Shown piece by piece: positions 19,932 to 28,340 of a stretch of DNA of 64,000 nt (the stretch's first letter is position 1; each line of letters begins with the position of its first letter). Made by a program: the position numbers and the translations under genes. This DNA comes from Bacteroidales bacterium. GTDB lineage: Bacteria > Bacteroidota > Bacteroidia > Bacteroidales > B18-G4. The notes under the pieces are model-generated. The model ran no database searches and had not been told where the DNA came from. It saw only the letters and a list, made by a program, of their open reading frames with translations. The stretch spans positions 1-64,000 of the forward strand of contig JAGYMZ010000009.1 of NCBI GenBank assembly GCA_018400295.1, given 5' to 3'.

Positions 19932-22900
19932 TTATTTCAGGTAGATCATTTTACCACTTTTTACTGTGGTACCGGAAGATATCCTGTAAAAATACAGTCC
20001 GGCATCATGATCCGTTGTTCCGGGTTTCCAGTGAATCCGGTGTTTTCCTGGATCGAATGTTTTTTCTGAGAGGACTTCTGTTTGTTGTCCCTGCATATTG
20101 AATACTTCGATCCGTAAAGACATTTTTTCTTTCAGTAAGAATTCGATCGTTGCATTTCCTTTCACCGGATTGGGGTATACTTCGGGGTTCAAAATGGCAT
20201 GGTCATCGTCTTTATGTTCCGGAGTTTGGGTAAGGATGCCCCCGAAGAATTCCAGGATCTCCAGCATAAGTTCTTCTTTGGTAGAAGCCCCGTCCTCCAG
20301 ACCCCCGAATTCGAAAGAAGTCCCGACAGTCTTGTAATCCCCTGCATCCCTGGCGACTGCATTGCAATAGCTTGGGATTTGGTTCCTGAACAGTTCGAAT
20401 GCTTCCGGAGCAGAAGCGGCGCAGGATATCCTGTCGATGTATTCATTGTCACCCGAGTACATAAAGATCATATCCTCTGCAAACGATCCATCCTGTCCCA
20501 TGATCATGCCCAGGTCATTTCCCCCGTCATTTTCCCCGGTGATGCCAAACATGGGATGAACCGGAGTTTCCGGATCATATGCCCAGGTGTCCCCGCCTTC
20601 CATATAAAGGCGTCCGTTTGCGCTCAGGTAGCTGGATAGCTCTTGGCCTTCCGCATTTGTCAGGATATAATTGTTATCATGGATGCCAAGGCAAAGAAAT
20701 ACGGATTTATACATGCCCAGGTCTTCCGGGAAAGTTGATGCAATATCGAACGCCAGGTCCATATCCTGCAAGGTAGATGCCATGACCGGTCCGGAATTGT
20801 GATTTCCGTCCAGGTCCAGGATGAGGATCGGATACTGGCCGATGTCGAATTCAAGATCATAGGCAACACTATATAGTCCGCTGTTCGCACTTAAGGTCAG
20901 CGTAAATTCCACATGTTCGCCAATGGGTGTTTCCGGGCCGGCTGTAAAAACAAATGTTCCCGTGGCATTTTCTCCCTGGGCAAGGGTACCAAATGAGGCG
21001 CTGTCCTGCTCAAAAGTAATGTACGGTGAAGTAGTAGTAAGGTGACCGGTGGTATTGTTCGCTGTAATATTTCCGTTATTGCCGATGTCAACAATAAGCT
21101 CAACGGTTTCTCCGGGGTCTATTCTCTGGTTTGCATTGCCGGTTGAGTCATCCAGTTCGTAATCGTACAATACCAGGAAAACTCCCCAGATATGTTCCAG
21201 ATCGCTCACTGCATCCAGGTCAAATCCGGCATCATCCACGCCGCCCGGTCCATCACCATCATCTACGATTTTGATGAATTGTACTTGCCCAAAGGGTGTT
21301 TGAGACAATTCGAATTCAGTGGTTCCCTCACCTGTTCCCCAGAATAGCCAGGGCCCGTCCATGGTCTCACTGATATATAGGTTAAATCCTTCCGGTGTAT
21401 CGTCACCTTCATAAACAATAAGGTCGTTGCCCGGCCGGTCGGTGATGGGTTTTTGCATGTCAACAATGACCCATCCGTTTTTACCAATAGAATAATTTAT
21501 GTTGTCGGGTGCTCCGAACACGGCTTTTGTATTTCCTTCATCCGCAGGATTGTTATCCGGTATCTGGCAGCTTGGTATTTTATAGGCATATTGCCGGGGT
21601 GTATCTTGCGGGGTCAGCATAAAATCCGTGATGGTGGAGGACAGGTCCTGCACCTCAATTCCGTTAATGGTCTGGCTTTCATAACCGCTGGCAATGACAG
21701 TGATGTCATATATCCCCGGAACAACATATTTATGATAATCCCCGGCCGTTGAATCCGTGTATACCGGGAATCCATCATCAACATATACAAGTGCCTGCAA
21801 TGGATCGCCGGTTTCAGCGTCTGTGACCGTCCCTTCCAGTCCGTACCCCGCATATTCTATCATGGCTTCCATGGCCGGGACATTCATGTTATAATAATGC
21901 ATCAGTTGGGATGCGGGCGGTTGTTTGCTGTTGGAAATTTCCATGGACCAACTGATGGATCCCATTGTCCCATAATTCCCGTCCTTGGTAGCGCCATTGA
22001 TTGGGTACATGCCTGTACTCCCTTGTCCATATTCGAGGTTTTCGTATCCCGAAGTGCCGGAATAGATCCCTGCAAGGTGCAGGATGTGATCTGAATCCGG
22101 GGGTGCGGATGAGCGGTAGCTCCAAGGACAGGAAATATATTCTGTGCCGCTGTGGTAAGTAGTATGTACCACAAATTGATTGGTATACATGCATTCTCTC
22201 AGGGCTTTGGATTCAATTTGTGAAAAGGCGCCTGGTGAATTTCCCCAGGCATCCCACATGTAGCCCCAGTCACGGTTAATATCCACACCATTGGCATTGT
22301 ATCTTGACATATTTTCCCTGCCGTCGGGATTGACCATATAGTACAGCCAGATTTCCCTGTTATCCACAAGGAAAGTTATGTTGGGGTTGTTGTTCTCATA
22401 TTCTTTGCACAAATGACGGGCGAAACGTATCACATTTTCAGCGGCTCCGATCTCATCTCCATGGATGCCCCCATCGAATATGATCTCCGGTTCGGGTTCA
22501 TCGGTCTCTACATTATCGCTAATTTTCAATGCCGCCAATTCCCTGCCTTCATAACTTGTCCCGTAGACTGTTTTCATGCATATTTCGGGGCAATGGGTTG
22601 CCAGGCTGTCGGCCAGGTCGACAATTTCCTGGTAGGAATGGTAGGAAGTGCGGTGTTGTGCCCAATAATCTTTATAATGGTCGTTCATGTCGTCAATCAG
22701 GATGGTATGTCTGATCCCCAGGTCTTTAATACGGGAAAGTTCATCCGGGGTAACATATAGCCTGGCATGGGACGGATAATAATCCCCGTTGAGTTTCAGC
22801 TTTTGTAATTCCTGTAAATGGGCCGGACGGGTATAGGTTACCCTGATCTCCATTTCATTTTTTCTCCATCCGTTTTGTGAAAATGCCATAAAACAGAGAA

Positions 22901-22934
22901 TGGACAGAAGGATAATGGTTGCCAAACGTTTCAT
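19932..22934 (-). CDS. M14 zinc carboxypeptidase, multidomain T9SS cargo (1000 aa)
   Basis: Secreted metallocarboxypeptidase expected to trim C-terminal residues from peptides. The signal peptide is residues 1-19 and a short propeptide follows to ~90. In the M14 domain (about 97-360), zinc ligands His158 and Glu161 are seen in GGIHGDEIGAAE and His261 in TTYHSGTEY. NPDGRENMSRYNANGVDINRDW is characteristic of the family and SMEIS (Glu332) supplies the likely catalytic glutamate. A CarboxypepD_reg-like beta domain (365-441) and a beta-rich domain (about 455-585) follow, then a CARDB-like domain (about 587-697). The module at 701-900 (ILILDLDGN, GRLYMEGGDTW, YKTVGTSFEFGG) is shared with two C25 proteins. 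A T9SS sorting domain ends the protein (918-1000, VYPNPVKGN). It is first in the protease run and presumably works after the endopeptidases. Confidence 0.93.
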   Translation of the reverse strand: MKRLATIILLSILCFMAFSQNGWRKNEMEIRVTYTRPAHLQELQKLKLNGDYYPSHARLYVTPDELSRIKDLGIRHTILIDDMNDHYKDYWAQHRTSYHSYQEIVDLADSLATHCPEICMKTVYGTSYEGRELAALKISDNVETDEPEPEIIFDGGIHGDEIGAAENVIRFARHLCKEYENNNPNITFLVDNREIWLYYMVNPDGRENMSRYNANGVDINRDWGYMWDAWGNSPGAFSQIESKALRECMYTNQFVVHTTYHSGTEYISCPWSYRSSAPPDSDHILHLAGIYSGTSGYENLEYGQGSTGMYPINGATKDGNYGTMGSISWSMEISNSKQPPASQLMHYYNMNVPAMEAMIEYAGYGLEGTVTDAETGDPLQALVYVDDGFPVYTDSTAGDYHKYVVPGIYDITVIASGYESQTINGIEVQDLSSTITDFMLTPQDTPRQYAYKIPSCQIPDNNPADEGNTKAVFGAPDNINYSIGKNGWVIVDMQKPITDRPGNDLIVYEGDDTPEGFNLYISETMDGPWLFWGTGEGTTEFELSQTPFGQVQFIKIVDDGDGPGGVDDAGFDLDAVSDLEHIWGVFLVLYDYELDDSTGNANQRIDPGETVELIVDIGNNGNITANNTTGHLTTTSPYITFEQDSASFGTLAQGENATGTFVFTAGPETPIGEHVEFTLTLSANSGLYSVAYDLEFDIGQYPILILDLDGNHNSGPVMASTLQDMDLAFDIASTFPEDLGMYKSVFLCLGIHDNNYILTNAEGQELSSYLSANGRLYMEGGDTWAYDPETPVHPMFGITGENDGGNDLGMIMGQDGSFAEDMIFMYSGDNEYIDRISCAASAPEAFELFRNQIPSYCNAVARDAGDYKTVGTSFEFGGLEDGASTKEELMLEILEFFGGILTQTPEHKDDDHAILNPEVYPNPVKGNATIEFLLKEKMSLRIEVFNMQGQQTEVLSEKTFDPGKHRIHWKPGTTDHDAGLYFYRISSGTTVKSGKMIYLK

Positions 22935-23002
22935 TTCCTGAAGGTTTGATGAGAATTGGGTTGATTTTCACTCCGGATCACGCAACGGTCAATTCGCGTA
23001 CG

Positions 23003-23010
23003 CAAAACTA
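23003..23010 (-). promoter_or_regulatory. TAnnTTTG -7 element before the M14 gene
   Basis: The minus-strand octamer TAGTTTTG fits TAnnTTTG, 69 bases before the start at 22934. No TTG occurs at the usual upstream spacing. The rest of the 213-base gap (22935-23147) contains only the hairpin next to the butyrate kinase stop. Confidence 0.4.
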
Positions 23011-23119
23011 TACAAATATCATACGTGACAGGTTAGACCAGTTCTAAATATGGGGTCTCCCGGGTTGCATCAGCTTCTGATTTTTAGACAATAAAAAACG
23101 GTTGATGGTTGTATTTAGC

Positions 23120-23148
23120 ATCCGGGCCGGGAAAAAAGCGGCCGGGAT
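23120..23148 (-). terminator. GC-rich hairpin abutting the butyrate kinase stop codon
   Basis: ATCCGGGCCG (23120-23129) and CGGCCGGGAT (23139-23148) pair over 10 positions with one mismatch, around a 9-base A-rich loop. The hairpin touches the stop codon. On the minus strand the T run lies in the loop and no T tract follows directly (one occurs ~19 bases later). It may be a weak terminator or a 3'-end stability structure. Confidence 0.4.
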
Positions 23149-24221
23149 CAGTATTTTTTAACTTCAACTTCTCCGTTGATCACGAGAAGCCCGTTTGCAG
23201 CCAATGCTTCCATTTCGTTTTCCCCGGGATAGATAACGCAGGGTGCAAGCATATGCACGCGTTCTTCTATTTTTCCTGTAAACCATTGATCGTGGGCTAT
23301 GCCACCGGTTATCAGAATATTATCCACTTCTCCTTTCAAAACGGTAAACATTTCACCAATGATTTTGGAAACCTGGTATGCCATGGCTTCATAGATCAGG
23401 ATGGCTTTCCTGTCTCCTTTTTTAACCCGTTCTTCCACTTCCATTGCATTGTTGGTGCCCAGATATGCTGCCAGTCCACCCTGGCCGATGATCATTTTTT
23501 TGAATTCTTCCAGGGAATATTCTCCGCTGAAGCAGGCTTTTACTATTTCAATAACCGGAAGTGTGCCGGCCCTTTCCGGCGAAAAGGGCCCTTCTCCGCC
23601 GATTGCATGATTGACATCGACCACCCTCCCTTTTTTATGGGCTCCGACGCTTATTCCTCCTCCCAGGTGTACAACGATCAAATTGATGTCTTCATATTTC
23701 TTGTCAATGGATCTTGCATGTTTTCTGGCGGTGGCTTTCTGATTGAGTGCATGAAATATGGATATGCGGGGGAATTTTGGATGACCGCTTATCCTGGCAA
23801 GTTCATCCAGTTCATCAACCACCACCGGGTTGGCAATGTATGCTTTCGCATTCGGGCATTCTTTGGCCAGGTCGTGTGCGATCAGACCGCCAAGGTTGCT
23901 GGCATGTTCTCCGACCGGACTGTCGGCCAAATCCTTGATCATTGCATCATTCACTTCGTATACGCCGGATTCGATGGGCCTTACCATTCCGCCGCGTCCG
24001 ACAACCGCCTGGACATAGGTAAAATCTATGGATTCTTTTTGCAATTCCTGGTGGATCACCTTTTTCCTGAACTCAAACTGATCGGTGATCTTTTGGAATG
24101 GTTGCAGTTCTTTTGTGCTGTGCTTGATATTATTTTCAAAGACTGGTTTTTCGTGATCGTATACGGCAATTTTTGTGGAGGTGGATCCCGGATTTATGGC
24201 AATGATCAGTAATGGCTCCAT
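23148..24221 (-). CDS. buk: Butyrate kinase
   Basis: Converts butyryl phosphate + ADP to butyrate + ATP, the energy-yielding last step of butyrate formation, in the cytosol. The 357-residue length is normal. The N-terminal phosphate-binding loop of the acetate/butyrate kinase (ASKHA) fold is seen as IAINPGSTSTKIAVYD. GRGGMVRPIESGVYEVND, ASNLGGLIAHDLA and VVHLGGGISVGAH are butyrate-kinase-type rather than acetate-kinase-type motifs. It lies 55 bases downstream of phosphate butyryltransferase on the same strand, the usual ptb-buk order, so the two form an operon. Branched-chain acyl phosphates (isobutyryl, isovaleryl) from amino-acid breakdown are possible alternative substrates, which suits the proteolytic context. 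Confidence 0.95.
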   Translation of the reverse strand: MEPLLIIAINPGSTSTKIAVYDHEKPVFENNIKHSTKELQPFQKITDQFEFRKKVIHQELQKESIDFTYVQAVVGRGGMVRPIESGVYEVNDAMIKDLADSPVGEHASNLGGLIAHDLAKECPNAKAYIANPVVVDELDELARISGHPKFPRISIFHALNQKATARKHARSIDKKYEDINLIVVHLGGGISVGAHKKGRVVDVNHAIGGEGPFSPERAGTLPVIEIVKACFSGEYSLEEFKKMIIGQGGLAAYLGTNNAMEVEERVKKGDRKAILIYEAMAYQVSKIIGEMFTVLKGEVDNILITGGIAHDQWFTGKIEERVHMLAPCVIYPGENEMEALAANGLLVINGEVEVKKY

Positions 24222-24276
24222 ATAGAAAGGTCGGTTTTTAATTATTTTGCATACAAAAGGCTAAATGGTATATGTG

Positions 24277-25176
24277 TCATTGTGTTGCCGCCGCCAGGAT
24301 AATGCTGTCCAGCTTGGATTCTTCGCTGTCAGATCTTGAAGTAAGGACGATGGGCGCTGATGCACCGAGAATGCATGCGGCGACCTTGGCGTTGGCAAAG
24401 AAAACGAAGGCTTTGTACAGAACATTCCCGGCTTCTATATCGGGAAGAAGCAGCAGGTCGGCATCACCGGCCACATTGCTTTTAATGCCTTTATGTTTCG
24501 CACTTTCTGCGCTGATGGCATTATCAAATGCCAGGGGCCCGTCGATCAGACAATTGGGGATCTGTCCGCGGTCTGCCATTTTAGAGAGCAAGGCGGCATC
24601 CATTGTGGCGGGCATCATCTCATTGACTAGTTCAACGGCACCCAATACGGCAATCTTGGGTTCGGACACCCCCAGTTTATTCAGAAAATCAATGGCATTA
24701 CTCAGGATATGCACTTTGGCGTTCAGGTCCGGGGCAATGTTCATGGCAACATCGGTAAGTGCAATGAGTTTGTGGTGGTATGCGGGCACTTCGAACAAGG
24801 CAATATGGGATAAGACCTCGCTTTTCCTTAGTCCCCATTCCTTATTCAATACGCCTTTTAGCAGGGTGGCGGTACCGATCTTTCCTTTCATTAAGATATC
24901 TGCTTCACCAAAATGGACCAGCTTAACGGATTTAGCCACTGCCTGGTTTATATTGGGTTCATCGATGATCGTGGCCTTCGACAGGTTGATTTTTCTATTA
25001 CTGGCGATCTCTTCGATTTCAATTTTATCTCCTATGAGGATCGGATCTATTACTTTCATCTCTGCGGCTCTGAAAACTGCGTCGATCGAGTGCTCATCGT
25101 GAGCAGCTGCTACCACGAGCTTTTTCTTTGGGTATTTTTTAACGATTTCCCGAAGATCGGTCAATTTCTTTAACAT
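24277..25176 (-). CDS. ptb: Phosphate butyryltransferase
   Basis: Exchanges CoA for phosphate on butyryl-CoA, feeding butyrate kinase. The 299-residue protein has the phosphate acyltransferase family features VVAAAHDEHSIDAVFRA, ADILMKGKIGTATLLKGVLN, LSHIALFEVP and GDADLLLLPDIEAGNVLYKAF, with a C-terminal GASAPIVLTSRSD. It is first in the ptb-buk operon and has a canonical promoter. Fermentation of amino acids or carbohydrates to butyrate or branched-chain acids is the likely pathway, but no butyryl-CoA-forming genes lie in this window. Confidence 0.95.
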   Translation of the reverse strand: MLKKLTDLREIVKKYPKKKLVVAAAHDEHSIDAVFRAAEMKVIDPILIGDKIEIEEIASNRKINLSKATIIDEPNINQAVAKSVKLVHFGEADILMKGKIGTATLLKGVLNKEWGLRKSEVLSHIALFEVPAYHHKLIALTDVAMNIAPDLNAKVHILSNAIDFLNKLGVSEPKIAVLGAVELVNEMMPATMDAALLSKMADRGQIPNCLIDGPLAFDNAISAESAKHKGIKSNVAGDADLLLLPDIEAGNVLYKAFVFFANAKVAACILGASAPIVLTSRSDSEESKLDSIILAAATQ

Positions 25177-25238
25177 AATCGTATAATTTATATATATTTG
25201 AATATCAGTAACCTGAACCTGTTATTTAATTCACAGTG

Positions 25239-25271
25239 CAAAATTAGAAAAAACTATGCCATAAAAGCAAA
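25239..25271 (-). promoter_or_regulatory. Promoter of ptb-buk
   Basis: On the minus strand TTTG (25271-25268), a 21-base spacer and TAATTTTG (25246-25239) match the full Bacteroidota consensus (TTTG/TTG, 17-23 bases, TAnnTTTG). It is 63 bases upstream of the ptb start codon. It is one of the clearest promoters in the window. Confidence 0.7.
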
Positions 25272-25322
25272 TTAGCGCATGTTATTTGATCATAATTAAA
25301 TGGTGACATGGGTATCTGAATT

Positions 25323-26591
25323 TTATTTGCTATAGGTTTTAATCATATCCAGGATCGCCTGTTGGCAGACCGGGCAAAAATTATCCGGTTTTGGGGTCTT
25401 CATGGTACAGTCCATGTAGGGGCGGTATACGCCTTTTTCCATGTAGCCACCGCCTTCAAATACCCCGATGCAATTTTTATACGTTTCCTCTGCAGGAGTG
25501 GGTATGGGTACTGTATCGTGCACCATATCCTTCCATTTACTTTCAAAATTCACCAATGTAGTAATGTTTGGTTCCCAGGGTTCTTTGTCCACCGGGTGAT
25601 AATCTTCCACAGCAACATCGGAAGTGTAATATTCATCACCCAGTCCGGCGAAACCATGTCCGAATTCATGTTGCAGGAGGAATTTCGATCTTGCATTATC
25701 GCTTGAGGCAATGGTATAGAAATTATAAAATCCCCCGCCTCCATAACGGGTGTGGTTGACCAGGATCACGATCTGATCGTATGGTTTGTTGGAAGCAACA
25801 TCTCTGACCGTCCTCATGTCTGCGGTGGTAAGGTACCTTTCGGAGCCAAAAGTGTTAAAGGTAGTGTTGAGCAATGTATTTTTGTATACTTCCTTTCCGG
25901 GAATATCTGTTCCGCTTTCTTCCGAAGCTGCTTTCACACCCCAAATGTTGATTTTATCCTTTACCTGGTCATACGGCGGGCAGTTTAGCAGATATTCTTT
26001 AAAGCGGTTACAATCCTGGAGGAACTTTTTCATTTCCTTTTTGGTATAACCTTCGGGGATCATTACAATATCCAGTTTTTCAGATGGCTTGCCGGATTTA
26101 TGGACTTTAAATGTCCGGTAATTATGATCTTTATGTTTGGATGTTGAGGTCTTGTCGGGATTATAATGCAGGAGGAATTTTCTTTCCCATTCCAGTTGGT
26201 CGTTCCGGCTGAAAAAAAATATTTTTACCGGGATCCTCGGATAAGGCACCAACGCAGATTCATAAAACGTTGCGGATATGTTCTCCGCTTCGGCGGTTGC
26301 CTGCCATTCATTAAAGAGGGTCGAGTAACCGCGGGAATATAAAAGGTTTCCGGTGGCCAGATCCCTGACTTCAATCTTATAATTGCCGTAATTACGGTGA
26401 TCGGTCAGAATGGTTTTTGAGCCACCCCAGTATTTTTCCTTTACAAACTCGACCAATTCGTAATTTTCCTTGTTTGCATCTCCCGAGTGCAGGTAATCGA
26501 TGCGCAAGGCTTTGTCCTTAAACCAGAAACCATATTGCGCAAATATGGCAAAGGGCAGTGTGACAAAAACGAGCAGGATCGTGTGTTTCAT
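25323..26591 (-). CDS. Secreted M64-family (IgA-type) metallopeptidase (422 aa)
   Basis: The frame is open from 26720, but Met at 26591 begins a clean signal peptide (MKHTILLVFVTLPFAIFAQ) and is preferred. An N-terminal beta domain (about 20-150) precedes the M64 peptidase domain, which starts near LDIVMIPEGYTKKEM. The zinc-binding motif HEFGH is at 308-312, followed by AGLGDEYY, whose acidic residues are the expected third ligand region. A CPVC motif lies near the C-terminus. No T9SS sorting domain is present, so it is probably exported by Sec to the periplasm or beyond. The family includes a Clostridium enzyme that cleaves human IgA, but many Bacteroidota homologues have unknown substrates. 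It is next to ptb-buk and divergent from tryptophanase, consistent with protein catabolism. Confidence 0.88.
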   Translation of the reverse strand: MKHTILLVFVTLPFAIFAQYGFWFKDKALRIDYLHSGDANKENYELVEFVKEKYWGGSKTILTDHRNYGNYKIEVRDLATGNLLYSRGYSTLFNEWQATAEAENISATFYESALVPYPRIPVKIFFFSRNDQLEWERKFLLHYNPDKTSTSKHKDHNYRTFKVHKSGKPSEKLDIVMIPEGYTKKEMKKFLQDCNRFKEYLLNCPPYDQVKDKINIWGVKAASEESGTDIPGKEVYKNTLLNTTFNTFGSERYLTTADMRTVRDVASNKPYDQIVILVNHTRYGGGGFYNFYTIASSDNARSKFLLQHEFGHGFAGLGDEYYTSDVAVEDYHPVDKEPWEPNITTLVNFESKWKDMVHDTVPIPTPAEETYKNCIGVFEGGGYMEKGVYRPYMDCTMKTPKPDNFCPVCQQAILDMIKTYSK

Positions 26592-26732
26592 TTTTCCGGT
26601 CAGTTTTATCATGGTGGTAAAGATAGCTATTTCACCGGATATCAGCGCAACAATGAATGGAAGACCATGCGCCGCATTCATACAGACAATACTTTTTTTT
26701 GCAAAGATGTTTCCCGGCATTAAAAAAATGTA

Positions 26733-26740
26733 TAAATTTG
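26733..26740 (+). promoter_or_regulatory. TAnnTTTG -7 element of the tryptophanase leader
   Basis: TAAATTTG fits TAnnTTTG and lies 18 bases before a small leader ORF and 164 bases before the tryptophanase start. No TTG occurs at the usual upstream distance. If used, transcripts would carry a leader of roughly 155 bases. Confidence 0.45.
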
Positions 26741-26758
26741 AGGTCCAGCGAATAACCT

Positions 26759-26842
26759 ATGGCTTCAGATAAAAAACACATAGTTTCGAAGAAGCTTATT
26801 TATCTCAATATTAAGAACAGGGATGAATACCTCCATTTCTGA
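26759..26842 (+). CDS. Possible 27-residue leader peptide upstream of tryptophanase
   Basis: ATG at 26759 to TGA at 26840 encodes MASDKKHIVSKKLIYLNIKN followed by RDEYLHF. Its stop codon touches the 3' arm of the hairpin at 26817-26849, the arrangement expected of a translation-coupled attenuator. The E. coli tnaC leader regulates tryptophanase through a Trp codon and ribosome stalling. This peptide has no Trp and no similarity to TnaC, so a regulatory role is inferred only from position. It may also be a chance ORF. Confidence 0.3.
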   Translation: MASDKKHIVSKKLIYLNIKNRDEYLHF

Positions 26843-26870
26843 TCCCTGTCGATTATTATTTCTTTTTCTT
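26817..26870 (+). terminator. Attenuator-like hairpin in the tryptophanase leader
   Basis: ACAGGGAT (26817-26824) is a perfect inverted match of ATCCCTGT (26842-26849), and the 17-base loop can add three or four inner pairs. The stretch that follows (26851-26870) is T-rich, ATTATTATTTCTTTTTCTT, ending 34 bases before the tryptophanase start. There is no gene upstream on this strand to terminate, so conditional termination or antitermination is the simplest reading. Confidence 0.45.
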
Positions 26871-26904
26871 AATTCATACATTAACCGAGATAAAATTTTT
26901 TCCT

Positions 26905-28284
26905 ATGGACTTACCGTTCGCTGAATCCTATAAAATAAAGATGGTGGAAACGATGCGCCGCAGTATCCGGAAAGAAAGGGAGCGTTGGATCAGGGATGCC
27001 AGATATAATCTTTTTAATTTACGAAGCGATCAGGTTTTTATTGATCTTCTGACCGATTCCGGTACCGGAGCGATGAGTGATCAACAATGGTCTGCTTTGA
27101 TGCTCGGGGATGAAAGTTATGCCGGCGCTTCTTCATACTTTAAAGTGAAGGATGCCATACAGGACATCCTGGGCTTTGAATATTTTCTTCCAACGCATCA
27201 GGGTCGTGCTGCAGAAAATGTTTTGTTTTCTGCAATGATCACGGAGGGGAACCTGATACCCGGGAATGCTCATTTCGACACTACCAAAGGGCATATTGAG
27301 TTCAGGAAGGCAACGGCCGTGGATTGTACAATTGACGAGGCCTATGATACAACACTGGATCATCCGTTCAAAGGCAATGTTGATCTTGAAAAGCTGGAAG
27401 CGGTATTACAGAATAACCCACGGGAAAATATCCCTTTGATCATGGTAACGGTGACATGCAATACGGCCGGGGGGCAGCCGGTATCCATGCAAAATCTGAA
27501 GGATGTTTATTTCCTGGCCCAAAAGTATGGGGTCCCTGTTTTCTTTGATTCTGCACGCTTTGCCGAGAATGCGTATTTTATCAAAACCCGTGAGCCGGAC
27601 TATGCAGACAGCTCCATCCGGGAAATCGTCAGGGAGATGTTTCAGTATTCGGATGGCATGACCATGTCGGGAAAGAAAGATGCTATTGTCAATATGGGTG
27701 GTTTTATTGCCTTCCGGGATAAAATATTATTCCGGAAATCATCTGTGTATAACATCATGTTTGAAGGATACGTTACCTATGGCGGCATGTCGGGAAGGGA
27801 TATGAATGCCCTGGCCCAGGGATTATACGAAGGAACAGAATTTGATTATCTTGAAACCAGGATCCGGCAAACAGCATACCTGGGGAATCGTTTGAGAGAT
27901 TTTGGCATTCCCACACAATATCCTTTTGGCGGGCATGCTGTTTTTGTGGATGCCCGGCGTTTTTTAACGAATGTCCCCAAGGAAGAGTTCATTGCCCAGA
28001 CCCTGGCTATAGAGTTGTATCTTGAAGGCGGTGTTCGTGGTGTGGAGATTGGTTCCCTGATGGCGGACCGCGATCCGGTAACACGAAAAAACCGGTATCC
28101 TGGTCTCGAACTGATGCGTCTGACAATTCCAAGACGTGTATATACGAATAATCATATGGAATATGTCGCGGTTGCTTTAAAGAATGTTTTTGACCGGAGG
28201 GAGCGCATTACCCGGGGGGTGAAAATTCTCTGGGAAGCCCCCATAATGCGGCATTTTACCATAGAACTGGAAAAAATCCGGTAA
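26905..28284 (+). CDS. tnaA: Tryptophanase (tryptophan indole-lyase)
   Basis: PLP enzyme splitting L-tryptophan into indole, pyruvate and ammonia. The 459 residues align along their length with tryptophanase and tyrosine phenol-lyase. The PLP lysine lies in MSGKKDAIV (Lys258 by analogy), with LLTDSGTGAMSD and PTHQGRAAEN as family motifs. Three positions that separate the two enzymes favour tryptophanase. First, HFDTTKGH has Asp125, where tyrosine phenol-lyase has Thr. Second, GVEIG carries Ile, where the lyase has a substrate-binding Arg. Third, MRHFT has His450, where the lyase has Phe. The gene stands alone on the plus strand behind a leader with a hairpin. Indole production and amino-acid fermentation are the likely roles. 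The alternative, a tyrosine phenol-lyase, is disfavoured by these residues. Confidence 0.9.
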   Translation: MDLPFAESYKIKMVETMRRSIRKERERWIRDARYNLFNLRSDQVFIDLLTDSGTGAMSDQQWSALMLGDESYAGASSYFKVKDAIQDILGFEYFLPTHQGRAAENVLFSAMITEGNLIPGNAHFDTTKGHIEFRKATAVDCTIDEAYDTTLDHPFKGNVDLEKLEAVLQNNPRENIPLIMVTVTCNTAGGQPVSMQNLKDVYFLAQKYGVPVFFDSARFAENAYFIKTREPDYADSSIREIVREMFQYSDGMTMSGKKDAIVNMGGFIAFRDKILFRKSSVYNIMFEGYVTYGGMSGRDMNALAQGLYEGTEFDYLETRIRQTAYLGNRLRDFGIPTQYPFGGHAVFVDARRFLTNVPKEEFIAQTLAIELYLEGGVRGVEIGSLMADRDPVTRKNRYPGLELMRLTIPRRVYTNNHMEYVAVALKNVFDRRERITRGVKILWEAPIMRHFTIELEKIR

Positions 28285-28340
28285 GATGGGTTCCCGGCAT
28301 AACGGCCAACACAGCAAATGGGACAGGGTCCTGTAAAGTG

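Larger units (their letters stand above)
26592..26904. other. Divergent intergenic region between the M64 peptidase and tryptophanase
   Basis: These 313 bases contain no conventional gene. On the plus side they hold a -7 element, a 27-codon leader ORF and a terminator-like hairpin ahead of tryptophanase (listed separately). On the minus side there is only a poor match to a -7 element (TATCTTTA, 26618-26625) before the M64 start. Confidence 0.6.

Noticed and set aside
23109-24212. 367-codon plus-strand frame across butyrate kinase
   Set aside because: Complete antisense overlap of a clear buk gene; composition (many Phe, Cys, His) is that of a reverse-frame artefact.
24272-25102. 276-codon plus-strand frame across phosphate butyryltransferase
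   Set aside because: Antisense shadow of ptb; no homology recognised.
26905-28284. Tyrosine phenol-lyase as the identity of the beta-eliminating lyase
   Set aside because: Asp125, Ile in GVEIG and His450 match tryptophanase; the lyase has Thr, Arg and Phe at these places.
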